A DNA stretch of 64,000 nt from assembly GCF_047495875.1 (NCBI RefSeq), contig NC_092458.1, positions 8,496,439 to 8,560,438 on the forward strand. The letters run 5' to 3'. The first letter of the stretch is position 1, and every line of letters begins with the position of its first letter. Origin of the DNA: Pithys albifrons albifrons (lineage: Eukaryota > Chordata > Aves > Passeriformes > Thamnophilidae). The notes beneath the pieces were generated by a model. That model saw only the letters and a list, made by a program, of their open reading frames with translations, ran no database searches and was not told the DNA's origin. Positions 26,961 to 39,300 of the stretch are shown here, piece by piece. The position numbers and the translations under genes were made by a program.

Positions 26961-29872
26961 CAGCTTCATATTTAGAAAAAGTGAGAGGGGAGAGAAAAAA
27001 TTGGAAGTTTTTCACTGCTATGCTGGTAACAAAATCTGTATGAGCTCCATAGTGGCAGTGACAGTAATAACACAGATTGTGTACTGAGCAATGTTAGTTA
27101 CTCTGCGTTTTCTGTCTCTGTGTATAGCGAACTGAAATATAGGTTTTATCAGTGCATAAGTACTAGAGACTTATGACTTTGTATATGCAGATTGAGAACT
27201 TTTGAGAAATGTGTTGCTTCATTTCTTTCAGCTACTTCTAGTTGTAGCTTTTTTTTTTAGCATAAGATATAAATTTTATATATTGTGAAATACACCACTC
27301 ATCTGCACTGTAAATTGATTCCACAGGGTTTCCCTGGCGTAGAAGGATTATTTTTAAGCAGATATCTATCCAAATGTGGCTGTGTGCATTTGTCAGTCTA
27401 ATGTTCAATGAATTAGAAACTCTTAATAGCCATGTAGGACCTGAAACTTTTGTCCAGCTTAGTCTGTTTGGCTACACTTCATAGGTTGGTAAACAATTAC
27501 TCTTTTGCACACAGGGTACTATGTAAGGGAAATTTTCCCAAGTGAGGGGAAAAAATTATGCCACCATTTGCTAAGTGTAATGTGTTAGGTGTTGATCTTG
27601 CAGTCTCCAAGGCAAAATGAAGTTATGAACGTAGAGTGGCTTGACCTACCTGTGCCTGATTGAATCTACTTAGTTCAGCTAACAAGAAGTGTGAAAGGAT
27701 GGTGCATGGGAATCAGGATGGCTCAGCAACCCAAATGCCCTCCCAGGACTCACCAGGGAGGTCTGAAGTCTGTTCCACTGCATCTCTGCAGCTCCCATAC
27801 ATTTTTATAAGCATACTTCTGTCTTGCTATAGAGACAAACTCCCAGAAATGGAGAGAAGGCATTATTTGTTTTCTCCTAAGAGATTAGGAAGTGCCATCT
27901 CCTTCTTCTTGTCTTTCTGTTAAATTGATATATATACAGATGGCATTTCCTGAAAGAAATGTGACAAAACAGATCTTGAGGAAGGAAGGCAACAAAACAG
28001 AAAAGTAGTAAGAACATGGTAACCTCCTGCAGGAAAACTGCACCATGTGCTAAGGGCCATGAAGAGAAATGATGTGGGGTGACACTCTGGCAGCTGAGTT
28101 GGGATGTGCCTGCAGGTTGGAGGCCACACGTGGGTAAGATAACTCAAAAATCCAACACTTGGGAAAAGGCAGGACTTTGCAGTGCCTTTAAAGTGGATGT
28201 AAGGCAACTCCAGCTGAGAGGAGCTAAGAGAGACTAGCGAGGGCTGAGGCAACAAGCAAAGAGGACAAGCTTCACCACAGCACTCTTTCCAGGCTGGAAG
28301 CTGCAGTGCCCAAGCTGCCACTGGAACTGGGATGGCCCTGGGATGAGCCAGCAGCTCTTGAGCACAGATCTGTGGGCTGCTGAAGAAGTAATTCCTATAT
28401 GTCTGTTTTACAATAGCATTTCCTGAGAGTTAATGTGCAGTTATAACATATACACTTACATGCTTTCATACATCATCAGTTGTTTAAGTTATATCTGCAT
28501 AAAATGAGTGTTCAAAATACTGAGCGGCTGTGTAACCAAGAGCTGAACAGACCTAAACACTTCATGAAATACTAACAAAATAGCTATAAATCTCAAGCTT
28601 AAAATGCCCTGCTCAATACAAGCAGAATATTTAATCTTACTTTTTCCTCAGGACACACATCATTAACTGCTAATCAACTCAAGCTTCAGAAATCCCTGAG
28701 CACTCATCTCAGTTTTCAAAAATGCAGGCAAGAAACAAAGTACTTTTTATCCCACCCTCAGCATCAGTAACGGGTCCCAGAGGTGTCCAGGTGCAAGCGA
28801 CATCACTGCACTGCACACCGAAACGTGCTGTGCTGGACATACTTTGCCTGCGTCTTACAGGACTTAAAACAAAGCCCTCCAGGTCGACAAAAATAACTGC
28901 TCCATGGCACATAGTGCTGCCCTGCAATTAGGCAGGGCCGGGGAAGCTGAAGCCAGCAGAACTCGCCTGCTCCCATGAAGTCTGGGCAGGAGGATGTGGG
29001 CTCGGCGGGGGCAGCGCGTGCAGCTGCTCAGGTGGGCAGGAGGTGGGGGCCCTTGCTTTGCCGAGTGAGCTGAGCTGTGGCATCAGGCACAGAGCAGATC
29101 CCTGTTGCTGGAAGCTTTTATTTTCCTGTTGTAATCCGACCTGGGAACGGTCACCCTTTGTGCACAGGGACTGAGCTTACACACTCCCACTGCAGCACCC
29201 TTATTTGTAGGGGGGAAAGGGGAGGGGTGTTGCTATTTAATTAGCCCGGCGGGACATGCTGTACATTTCCACAGAATGAGAGAATGCTGCTTTGTTAAAA
29301 AGCATGCTTGCAGGTGCTAAAAGGAGTAATTGGTGGATTCCCCTCAGCATAACGTTTCTGCAGGGGAATTTCTGCCCCAGATCCTGGAGCCTTTCACATC
29401 CCTGAATTAAGTGCACTGTGCATGCCCCTGCAGCCTTGATTCTGCAGGCTCTTGCTCCGGAAGTTTACCCAGCTCTCTGATTCGTTGGGAATATTTATAC
29501 AGCGTGAACAAAACCAAAAATGCAGGTTGCCTTGATTCGAGTTCACACTGTGTGCCAGAGAGCTTGGCCACTTCCCTGCACTTCATCCTCCTCCTCCAAC
29601 CTTTTATCTTCTGCCTTTTCATTACACAACTGTTATTGCAGGAGACTGCTGGTTAAGATGAAGGCTCAGGAGTCAAAATATGGCAGTCTACTTCACCAGG
29701 TGCAAGGAGCCCAAAACTGTCTGTGTGGGAAATAGATGGACAAGGATTAGGTATGCAGGAGGGTCACATGCAGGGGCACTCATGCCGGACTCCCTCCAGC
29801 TTCAGAATCAAGTTTGAAGGAATTGATTTCCCACTGATGTGTTAATAAATCCTTCCTACTGGGCTCAGCTGC
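26961..29872. other. Intergenic DNA with a small CpG patch
   Basis: 28,930-29,060 is GC-rich with several CpGs (GGCTCGGCGGGGGCAGCGCG). It is too small for a CpG island, but could be a remote promoter or enhancer. There is no coding evidence. Confidence 0.3.
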
Positions 29873-30418
29873 CTGAGCAGTATTGTGGGTCTGAGCCGGC
29901 ACTGGTGAAGCTGCACCTCAAACACTGTGTTCAGTTTTGGGCCCCTCACTTCAATAAAGACATTGAGGTACTGGAGTGCATCCAAAGAAGGGCAATAGAG
30001 CTGGTGAAGGGTCTGGAGCATAAGTCTCATGAGGAGTAGTCGAAGAAGTTGGGGTTGTTTGGCCTGGAGATAAAGAGGCTAATGGTGGACCTCTACAACT
30101 CTCAGAAAGGAGCTTGTAGCAAAGTGGGGATTGGTCTCTTCTCCAAGGAAACAAGTGACAGGGTGAGAGGAAATGGCCTCAAGGTGCACATATGGAAGTT
30201 CCGGTTAGATACTGGGAAAAATTTCTTCACTGAAAGCGTGGTCAGGCATTGGAATAGGCTGCCCATGAAAGTGGTTATAATCACCATTCCTCTAAGTGTT
30301 CAAAAGGCACGTGGAGGTGGCATGTGGGGACATGGTTTAGTGGTGGAGTTGGCAGTGCTGGCTTAACCATTGGATATGATGATCCCAGCGGTCTTTTCCA
30401 ACCTGTTCTATGATTAAT
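29873..30418 (+). mobile_element. CR1 LINE, 3' half of ORF2 tail to terminus
   Basis: A plus-strand copy of about 545 bases. Frames give GLFGLEIKRLMVDLYNSQKG, then KLDTGK-like RLDTGKNFFTESVVRHWNRL, the conserved CR1 ORF2 C-terminal region. It ends AACCTGTTCTATGATTAATA, close to the expected CR1 terminal repeat. It is 5' truncated and broken by stops and frameshifts, so not active. Confidence 0.85.
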
Positions 30419-32849
30419 AATAAACCTATCCTTCACCATATGGATGGACAAGCTCAGGTCTCCATGATCTCTCACTTCCTCACCCTCTGCCTATCATTTT
30501 GCTGGAGGGCTCTCCAATTCTGATTTCCCACCCAGTACATCCTTTCTCCAAAATCATAATGATGGTGATACTGCACCGCTAAGGGCACCTGCTCTGCCAG
30601 CAGCCCCAGGCCTGCATACCAAGCATAATGCAGCATCTTCTGCCCACACTGTGCCACATTGGCCCTATCTGAGACAAAAGGGTTGAATCTGTAACAAAAG
30701 GGTTGAATCCACGCTATGTGACACATCAGCTTTGTCCATCACTATGTCCTGGGCTCCTGGCTATCGGTCCAAATGAAGAAGCCAGGCTATTGCAGCCATC
30801 CCTGCAGCAAATACTTCCCTAGTAATGGCTGCCATGTTGCTCAGTGTGGAGGGGGGACCAGGGTTTGAGGTAAATTGGACCCAAAACATTGGTGACCTGG
30901 ATGATTAGTACCAGGTACTTGAACTGAAACTTCATTTGAAGAAAGAAGGAGTGGAGGACTCTGGAGGGCTGTGCTAGTTCTGCTGAAGAGAGCTGCCTGC
31001 AGTGTAGCTCATTTCTGTGTTGGTCTGGGCTTTCTAGCTGCAGGCTAGAGGACATTACCATAGCTGGCTTTTATTCTTCCATTCTACAGGGACCTTTTAA
31101 TGAGCCGGCTTTGCCTCACAGACATCCCCTCCTCTGAGTCAGTCTGGTGTAGGAGAAATAAGGATATGGCCCAGAGGGACTAATCATATAAATAAGATTT
31201 TAGGATCTGACTCAAGTAATAAATGAAAGACTAGCAATTTGGTATTATGAAACCCCAGCTGCATGAACTCTCAACTTCAGCCTAGTGCCTGTGCCAGCTT
31301 CCAGCTGGCTATCAGAAATCATTTCCACTTCAGTGAGACCAATGTTGAAATGTCCCCTTTATCCTCTTCCAAGCCATGCCTACACATTCTAGCTGTATTT
31401 ATTTTCTCTACAACTCGAGCAGAAAAGGTGGCCTGACGCCACTCCAGGAGAAGCGCGGCATTTGTTTGAACGCTTCAGACTGACGCCCGCCCTCCTTCCC
31501 ACCCCAAAAGGCTCAGGGCTCTGCCATTGCCCTTCGCACAGCCCTGTTCAGCCTGGGCTGCACAGGAGCACAGACCCCAAAATATGAATAGAAAACAGAA
31601 TGGACAGGAAAAAAAAGCCTATTTCACAGGGGTTTACCACAGTTTTGCCAAGGTTTTCGAGATATGAGTCTGGCTGGGCCTTCTCACCTTTTGAGTGTGT
31701 TGCAGCTCATCCATCAGGAGGGAATGACGGGGGGGCCAGGGGAGGGCTTTGCTGAGCAGCATTGGCTCATGTTCACCGGCTGGCTGGGCTTTATGGAGAG
31801 AGGGAACGAAATTCTCCATTGCTCCATCCTGTGAGCTCTGATCACGACATTTCAGCTTTCCCACTGAGTGTGACTTGAAGCAAGGAAGGTGGTGCAGACT
31901 GGGTGACTGGGCACCCACCCTGCCATGGCCTCATAGTCCAGGCAAGTGCTGCTGGAGACAGTTTTTGTGGGAATTTCTGGGTGACAGCAGCTGCAGGTCA
32001 GCTGCTCCAGAGATGGCTGTATTTTGGTGTGTAGGAACCATACCTGTATAGAGGTGTGGGGTGTGAAGCCTTGGGGAAACCCTTCAGGGTGGGCAGCAGA
32101 GCAGCTCTATGGCCCTTGTGGGTGGCTGCCCTTGCACCAGGGCTCACTTTTGCTCCTTTTGTAATTAGTGACCATTTACTGTGACTTTGGTGAACTGGGG
32201 GAGGCACTGGCATTAGTGGGGTGTGGAGAGACATTGGTGGCCATGGTCCTCCAGGTCGCCTTCTGTGGCAACTGGCCAGAGAGGGTGTCTGCAGAGGGGG
32301 AGGGACAGGGCTGCCATAGGAACCTGCTTTTTATTTTTAAATAAAAGCCCAAACCCCTAATTTATGATGGAGGGAGGTTCAGTGCTGTGGTGGGGAGACT
32401 GATGGGCCACCATGTCTCCTGCTATTGAGGGGAACTGCAAGGCTGGGTGGGTGTTGGATCCACCCTCTCTCCACAGCAAAGGACAGACTGCTGCCTGGAC
32501 AGAGGTCCAGACCAAGGTCGGCTTGGTGAGCACAGGGGCAGGAATGACATGGCTTCAGAGGCCATTGACCCAGCCTGGTAGTGGACCAAGGCTGTCCAGA
32601 GAGGAGTATGGCTGAGCAGGGGGTACCTGTGGTTCGCCAGGACACTCTGGGCATGCAGCTCTCTGCAAGCCTGGCTCATTTCTGTCACTGGGAACTGAGG
32701 CACCTGAAATCATCAACCACTATTAAGAAGTTTGGACATCATCCATGATCACAAATTAGCACCAGCGTATCTTCAAGTACCAGCCCTTTCTTTCCCTAAC
32801 AACTAGGTCACCAGCAGAAGAGTTGTTTTAGTTGGTCCACATTTTCTTT
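30419..32849. other. Intergenic DNA, no gene seen
   Basis: A short CpG-bearing patch at 31,425-31,500 (GCCTGACGCC, GAAGCGCGGC, TGACGCCCGCC) is the only thing that stands out. The GC-rich part from 31.6 to 32.7 kb carries chance frames. Confidence 0.35.
30673..30710. repeat. Two-copy 20-bp tandem duplication
   Basis: ACAAAAGGGTTGAATC occurs twice with a 20-base period (from 30674 and 30694). Small local duplication of no evident function. Confidence 0.75.
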
Positions 32850-33603
32850 TCCCTCCCTCCCTCCCTCCCTCCCTCCCTCCCTCCCTCCCTCCCTCCCTCC
32901 CTCCCTCCCTCCCTCCCTCCCTCCCTCCCTCCCTCCCTCCCTCCCTCCCTCCTTTTCTCCCTCCCTCCCTCCTTTTCTCCCTCCCTCCCTCCTTTTCTCC
33001 CTCCCTCCCTCCCTCCCTCCCTCCCTCCCTCCCTCCCTCCCTTCCTTCCTTCCTTCCTTCCTTCCTTCCTTCCTTCCTTCCTTCCTTCCTTCCTTCCTTC
33101 CTTCCTTCCTTCCTTCCTTCCTTCCTTCCTTCCTTCCTTCCTTCCTTCCTTCCTTCCTTCCTTCCTTCCTTCCTTCCTTCCTTCCTTCCTTCCTTCCTTC
33201 CTTCCTTCCTTCCTTCCTTCCTTCCTTCCTTCCTTCCTTCCTTCCTTCCTTCCTTCCTTCCTTCCTTCCTTCCTTCCTTCCTTCCTTCCTTCCTTCCTTC
33301 CTTCCTTCCTTCCTTCCTTCCTTCCTTCCTTCCTTCCTTCCTTCCTTCCTTCCTTCCTTCCTTCCTTCCTTCCTTCCTTCCTTCCTTCCTTCCTTCCTTC
33401 CTTCCTTCCTTCCTTCCTTCCTTCCTTCCTTCCTTCCTCCCTCCCTTCCTCCCTCCCTTCCTCCCTCCCTTCCTCCCTCCCTTCCTCCCTCCCTCCCTCC
33501 CTCCCTCCCTCCCTCCCTCCCTGCCCCCCTGCCCCCCTCCCTTCCCTTTCTTCCCTCCCTCCCTTCCCTTTCTTCCCTCCCTTCCTTCCTTGCCTGCCTG
33601 CCT
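32850..33603. repeat. 750-bp polypyrimidine microsatellite: (CCCT)n, 20-bp units, (CTTC)99, 12-bp units
   Basis: From left: (CCCT)n for about 100 bases; three exact 20-bp units (32941-33000) of CTCCCTCCCTCCTTTTCTCC; more CCCT; an unbroken (CTTC)n from about 33041 to 33437, near 99 units; 12-bp units of TTCCTCCCTCCC; then CCCT and a mixed C/T tail ending in GCCTGCCTGCCT. Almost every base is C or T. The complementary strand is (GGGA)n/(GAAG)n, able to form G-quadruplex and triplex DNA. The long open frames across it exist only because a 12-base period contains no stop. Confidence 0.97.
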
Positions 33604-33889
33604 CAATGGCTATTAAAAGAATCCTTCAGATAGAGTGCTTGTTGGTTTACTTCTCCCAAAACAACCCGAAAATTCAGATTCTCACTTCTGACATGCTATT
33701 ACTGCTGCACACAGAAACCCAAACACTTGCTGCTTGTGAATGCATGGGGATGGCAGTACAATGGTAATGGCTGGGTGGCCGTACCACCTGCAGGGTTGTC
33801 TGGGCTGCTGCTAAGGTTGGCCTAACTTCATAGTAAAACTGCCAGCAAGTTCTCCTGCCAGCTGCAGCACAGCCCAGTTCCAAAGCTGT

Positions 33890-34215
33890 GCTGCAGCTCG
33901 CCTTTTAGCACTGTGACAGCTTCCCCCAAAGTCTATCAAAGGATCGATGGCATTTTAGGAATGATATTATTTCTGCCGAGGAGAGCAATCGGCTGTTTTC
34001 CAGCATTCAGAACAGTTTCTCCTTTGCCTCATTATCCGTAACACCATTAGCTACAAAGCAGTGTCTTGCTAATAACTGGCTTTCACTTATTACTATGAAA
34101 TTATTCTTCCGTGCCATATGCCATCTGTATTCCTCTTCCAAAAGCGTGCTAGGGACTCTATTAGTGGCATCCACTGTTTATTGGGATCACAGCAAGCAGA
34201 TAGTGCTTGAAATGT
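33890..34215. promoter_or_regulatory. Candidate conserved noncoding element
   Basis: Next to the giant microsatellite, this repeat-free block has AAAGGATCGATGGC, CAATCGGCTG, TTATCCGTAAC and several ATTAG/TAAT cores. The mixed, CpG-retaining composition suggests constraint. Judged by eye. Confidence 0.25.
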
Positions 34216-36119
34216 TCCTATTCACATGGGCATAACACGTTAGAATTCAGAATAAACTTCAAAACACACAAACAACAGAGAAGAAAGAACAGTCCCTTTG
34301 TGCTGCAGCATTCACTTCTTTATTGACAAATGCAAATTCATTCATGGTCAGCTGCCTGGAGAAGGCACAGCCAACAAACCAAGGGTACTAACACTAACAG
34401 AAATTTCTCCTACACTTACTTGCTGTGAGTAAATCCTGCTAAAATCTTACGGAACCATAACCAAAAGCAAACCTGTAACCATTGTGGTGTTGTCAGAGTC
34501 AATATCTACTGGGCAATAAGGGCACAAAGACCTGAAAGTGATTTCATGCCAGGAAATATAAAGGATCAGTAGTTGAAAGTTGTGACTTGAAGACAGACTC
34601 AACAAGCAGTAGGGAATAGTGAAATCTGGGAAGGTTCTTTCTCCTGTAGAGGAGGACAAATTTAGGGTGATTTTATACCATACCTCCCTTAAAAACAAGA
34701 AACAGAATAATTTGACCACAACAGTGTACAGACAGAGCTCTTATCTGCCTTATTCACATTTACGAAAAAAGCACACTGAAAAAATTTTAACCATAAGCTA
34801 TTGAAGGTTAGGAGGTTCTGACACTCAAACACATAGCCCAAGGGAGAATTCTCTGTGGTCTAAGCCCTGATGAGATGGGCACACACTTCCTGAATGTCCC
34901 TCATGCTCAGCACATACCTCCCCACACTTGGCACATACCTTTAGACACTAAGTTTCCTTTGCAAACTTCTGCCCGCTCAGGGGCAGTACAGTCTTCTGAT
35001 GGATGAGTGAAGGAGTGGCCTGGTCTTTGGGCTTCTCAAAACTCTTTCTGCACATCTCACGCAGCTCATAGGCAAGGTCTGACTTGATCTCTGGTAGAGC
35101 TCCACTGCCCAGCCTGCAGTTTCTGGCCACTAAGTAAGTTTTGGCTACAGCAGAGCAACTTGACAGATGCTTAACTGCTAACAGAGCCAGAGCAGACATT
35201 TTCAGAGCTAAGTAGGCATAGAGAAGTTTGGAACATGTCTCATTCTGTCCAAATGACATGTACACCACCTTATTCCCTTATTCCCAGAGACTACAGGCCT
35301 GGTGATGAATGGTCAAAACCCTTCCAAGGATTCCACTGTCCTGAAAGAAAATCATGTTGCTGAGGAGCATAAATTTAGTCAGAACAGGGATCAGAAGAAT
35401 GGCTCTGCTTTTGTTACTCCTTATCAAGAATATGGTAGGGGATTTGCAAGTGCATTTTGTGCCTGGGGTGGTAAATTCTGTGAGCCTTCAGTACACACTG
35501 GAATGGCAGGTTACTTGCTGTGAATGAGTTCCATGGGCTCACCACTGTTCTTTGCTCACACCTTCTATCACCCTGCACACACACATAAGAGTGCCAATAT
35601 CTAGCTTAATCTGAGAACTAGGTATCTCATAAGAGTCTTGATTCCCTCCCTAAACAGTGAACAGAAACAGACACCCCCAGAAGGTGACTCAGATCCCCTC
35701 AAACAGGAATTCACTAAGGAGCTGCTTTCTCTCCTTATAGTGTTAGAGGCTGCTAAATATAAATAACCAGTCCAAGTGTCCAGTTTTCAGGTCAAGCAAG
35801 TTGAATTCCACACACAGCATAGAATATTCATATTCATTTTCTTGCTGTGTATAAAAATACTCATCTGTTGTAGTGAGGGCATGTGAAAGCACATACATGC
35901 ACACAAGGAGAGAAGAACAGATGTACTGTGCAAGGCTGAGGCATCTCAAGCCTTCTTCCTCCACATAGTCCTGGCCAAGGCACCCATCAGGCATTGAAGG
36001 GCTGTGACCATCCTGTACTGTGGTGCAGACGTGGCCATGGACGTTTTTTCCTGATCTTCCTGAAATTAGCTTGGGGCCTACCACAGAGACCGCAGCGTTC
36101 TCATTTTGAAGTATTTTCT
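34216..36119. other. Intergenic DNA, one unassigned open frame
   Basis: The minus-strand frame 34948-35268 (106 codons) reads like protein, with helical stretches such as ALALLAVKHL and LAYELREMCRK. I do not recognise it and see no splice sites that join it to anything. It could be a processed fragment or chance. Confidence 0.3.
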
Positions 36120-36330
36120 TCTTATGTCTTGGGTTTGCGATAAATCAAATTATTTGGCTGTTATCTCAATCCTTCAACATTAAACAATTAATTTTAGTGT
36201 TAGGCTTTTATGATCAATAGAAAGCTCTTAATCAGAGCTGCCAGCAGTGCTCCTTTTATTTAAGGCTCACAGAGATTAATGAAAATGTATATGATCTCAG
36301 TTTTGCTAATTTTTGCTAGCTATGCCAGGT
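36120..36330. promoter_or_regulatory. Candidate conserved noncoding element, homeodomain-core rich
   Basis: Contains at least five TAAT/ATTA cores in 210 bases (AAACAATTAATTTTAG, CTCTTAATCAG, GAGATTAATG, TGCTAATTTTTGC) and no repeat. It is a plausible developmental enhancer on texture alone. Confidence 0.25.
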
Positions 36331-39300
36331 ACTCTCAACAGCCTGCGAGGGTGACCAGCTTTAAACCACTTTATGCATCACTATGGACATGCTGACTGAT
36401 CCCCACAGGCAGGGATGTATTCCCAGCTCCACACCCACTCACCATGTGAATGCAAACACCCACTGAGGACCACGGGCTGTAGGACACTAAGTGAACCCAG
36501 GATCTGCCCCTGAGGGAACACAGATTACTAAGGGTAACTCAATAAACAAAAAAAAAGGAAGCCCGGGCTGGCAACCAAAGACCAGGATGAGTTGGCACAT
36601 CTGGTGAACAGAGTGGGAGTAAAAAAGGAATAAAAAAATGTTTTAATTGATTTTATTCATATATTCCCATGGAAGCCAGTGAGAGCCTAGAAATGTGGGA
36701 TGCCAGTGTGTGAGTGAGCTCATTTCTGCCAGCTTGTGGCAAGCAGCGCTACTAGAGTTAAGAAGAAGAGGGTTCACTCACTGTACCCCAAAACAGAAAT
36801 GACAGAGCAGCTCAGAATAGCTTAATACCTCTTCACTAGATTTTTTAAGCAAAAATTCCAATTCAAATTTCACTTGTTTCTTACTGTTTTGGGGAGTAAT
36901 TTGGTGAGGTCACACCCAAGAGCAGAGCAAAGATGACCTTACCACTGAGAGAAGGCAATGGTGAGCAGGCTGGTCCTGCTAAGGAGGAACCCACGATGGG
37001 TCAGACCACAAGCTGACATATTGCTGCTGAACTCAACTCTTAATGGTGTTTGATGAATTTTGTCATAATTTATTCCGTAAAGATGGAAAAATGAACCTGT
37101 GTCCTAAGAAACTGGTGAACCTTGGGGGAAAGGCATGTTTGCAGCTAATATGTTTATGGGTACCCTCAGGTCTTTTGAGACATTATCAGGTTATCAAGTT
37201 AAATTTGAGCACTTTTTTTTGCACCAGCACATGGTGTTATGTACTGCTGCTGCTGTATTTCCCAGGATGTAGACACTGCCATCCATTGGTATGAGTCTAT
37301 CACTTTTGTGGATTTCCAGCCTCATTAAAAAAATTTGGAATTTAAAAAGACAAAGACACAAGATGCATGAATGGAAAAACAGAGCAATCATCATCATCTA
37401 ATAATAATAATCATACAAGTAATTGAGAAAAATCATGAGGCAAAAAGCTTTAGAAGTAAATGTCTGGGTAGTTACACAGCATGACCAGCTGTCATGTGAT
37501 CATTCAGTGAAATTACCACGTAGGTTCATTTGAAAAAGTGGCAAGTCTTGGGAAAAAAATGCTTCTGGAGAGAGTAACACCAGGTCTGCTAAGTGAGAGA
37601 GAAGATGGGACTGTATAATAGGCAATGCTGATAACAATTTGTGTATTTTTATTTGTGCCAAGGAAAATTAATTTATTTAGCTTATTATCTCCAGTGACTT
37701 CATGAAACAAGGAAAAAAAAATTTCACCAGTAATTCCGAGGGAAGATTTTTTTCCATCAGGAAAGGTAATGATCAAATATGCAAGTGGAAGCATAAATGA
37801 TATCCACGAATGCCCAACCCTTCTGAAAAAAAGAGAAATAGTCTAATGAGTATAAAGGATGCCTTGCAATAAAGTTTTAAAGCAAAGAGACAGAAAAATT
37901 ATTCTCTTTTTTAAAACAGCTGGGCCACTGAGTCATTGTGTGGCCATGGGCGAGTCCTGAGACTTCTTTGCATCTCAATCACTCCAAAAATTCAACTGGA
38001 TGAAAGCAGAATGGATGGCAACATCCTCCAATATTCAATGTGCTGCAGATGACACTGCTGAAAGAAGCATTGCTGGCTAAAGAAGCTCACAATGCAAACC
38101 CAAAGAAACCAGGGATAGCTGCAGGCACCAGTGTGAACAGCAGCATTTGTGTTGTCTCTTGACGCCTTTGCACTGTCATAGATCTTAATGGTTACAAAAC
38201 CCTATAGCTCAAAGTGCAATGGATTGGATTAGATGAGATTCAAAAGAGCTTCTATCCTGTTTTTCAGGTAATCTTTATAAAAAATCCCATATATATCTCT
38301 AGGTAAACAATATGAAACTCTTATTTGCTTACTTTACATATATCCCCAGAATGTTTTGATATATACTTAGCCCAACCTGCAAACATGATGCTGACTAGAA
38401 TGGTCCTGAAGTGGTTAATCAAGAGACTAACCAATTTTTAAAACAATATTTATACATAAAACCTTATTAATTATTCCTATTACAAAATAATTCTGCAAGC
38501 TGGAATTATTAAAATAGCATGTAACATTTTATGGTAAATCCCTCTTCATGGAAAAATATCCTTTCAAGTAATAAATACTCAATGCACACAGCTGAGGTGC
38601 ACAGTAGACAGAAATATAGGTTAAAATCTTGTACAGTAATGTTGGCTTTGGGACCCAGTTCAGCACAGCATTTAATTGTATGTAGGTACTTAGATCCTAA
38701 TGCAGCAGAGCACTAATGCACATGTTTAATTGCCACTATGAATAAAGAACTAAATAGGAATGGGATTACACATTTTTAGCATTTTTACTAGTTCTTCATG
38801 TTCAGCAGATGTTCAGTGCTTAATGTTTCACTGAGATGGATCTAGGCTAGATTTATTAACAGAAAGATTTAAAATTTCTTCAGGAAATTTCAAGCACCTT
38901 CCTGAGGTCAAAGCTTTTTAGTTTTTGAAAACACTGTAAATCCTGGAGATACTCTGGACTATGGCTGAAGACCAAACTGTTCCACTGTTTTTCTTATGAT
39001 GCTTTTGAGGCCAGCCTGCATTGTAGTGGGTGGAATCACTGTCATCTGATCACCTTCTCAGTCACTTATGAAAATGAAATTCATCAGGGAGTATATACCA
39101 ACACCACAAACTTGAATCTTCTTTTTTAGGAACCACAGTGACTGAATGGGCACTGGAGGACAGGCTATGTACTTATCTCAGAAGATTAGCTCTTAGCAGG
39201 CAGGGTGGAATATTTAGCATTGTTCTTGTGCTGTACATGTGCAGGAGGAAAAATGTAGGCAATGCTGGTGCAGGAACCAAAGAGCACACACATCATAGTT

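Noticed and set aside
32803..33767. Open frames of 267 and 311 codons across the polypyrimidine tract
   Set aside because: They are Ser-Phe-Leu-Pro or Gly-Arg-Lys-Glu repeats produced by a tetranucleotide read in threes. A 12-base period without stops stays open on both strands and has no coding meaning.
38215..38255. Possible CR1 end (GGATTGGATTAGATGAGATT)
   Set aside because: Only a few bases resemble the CR1 terminus and no further landmarks follow.
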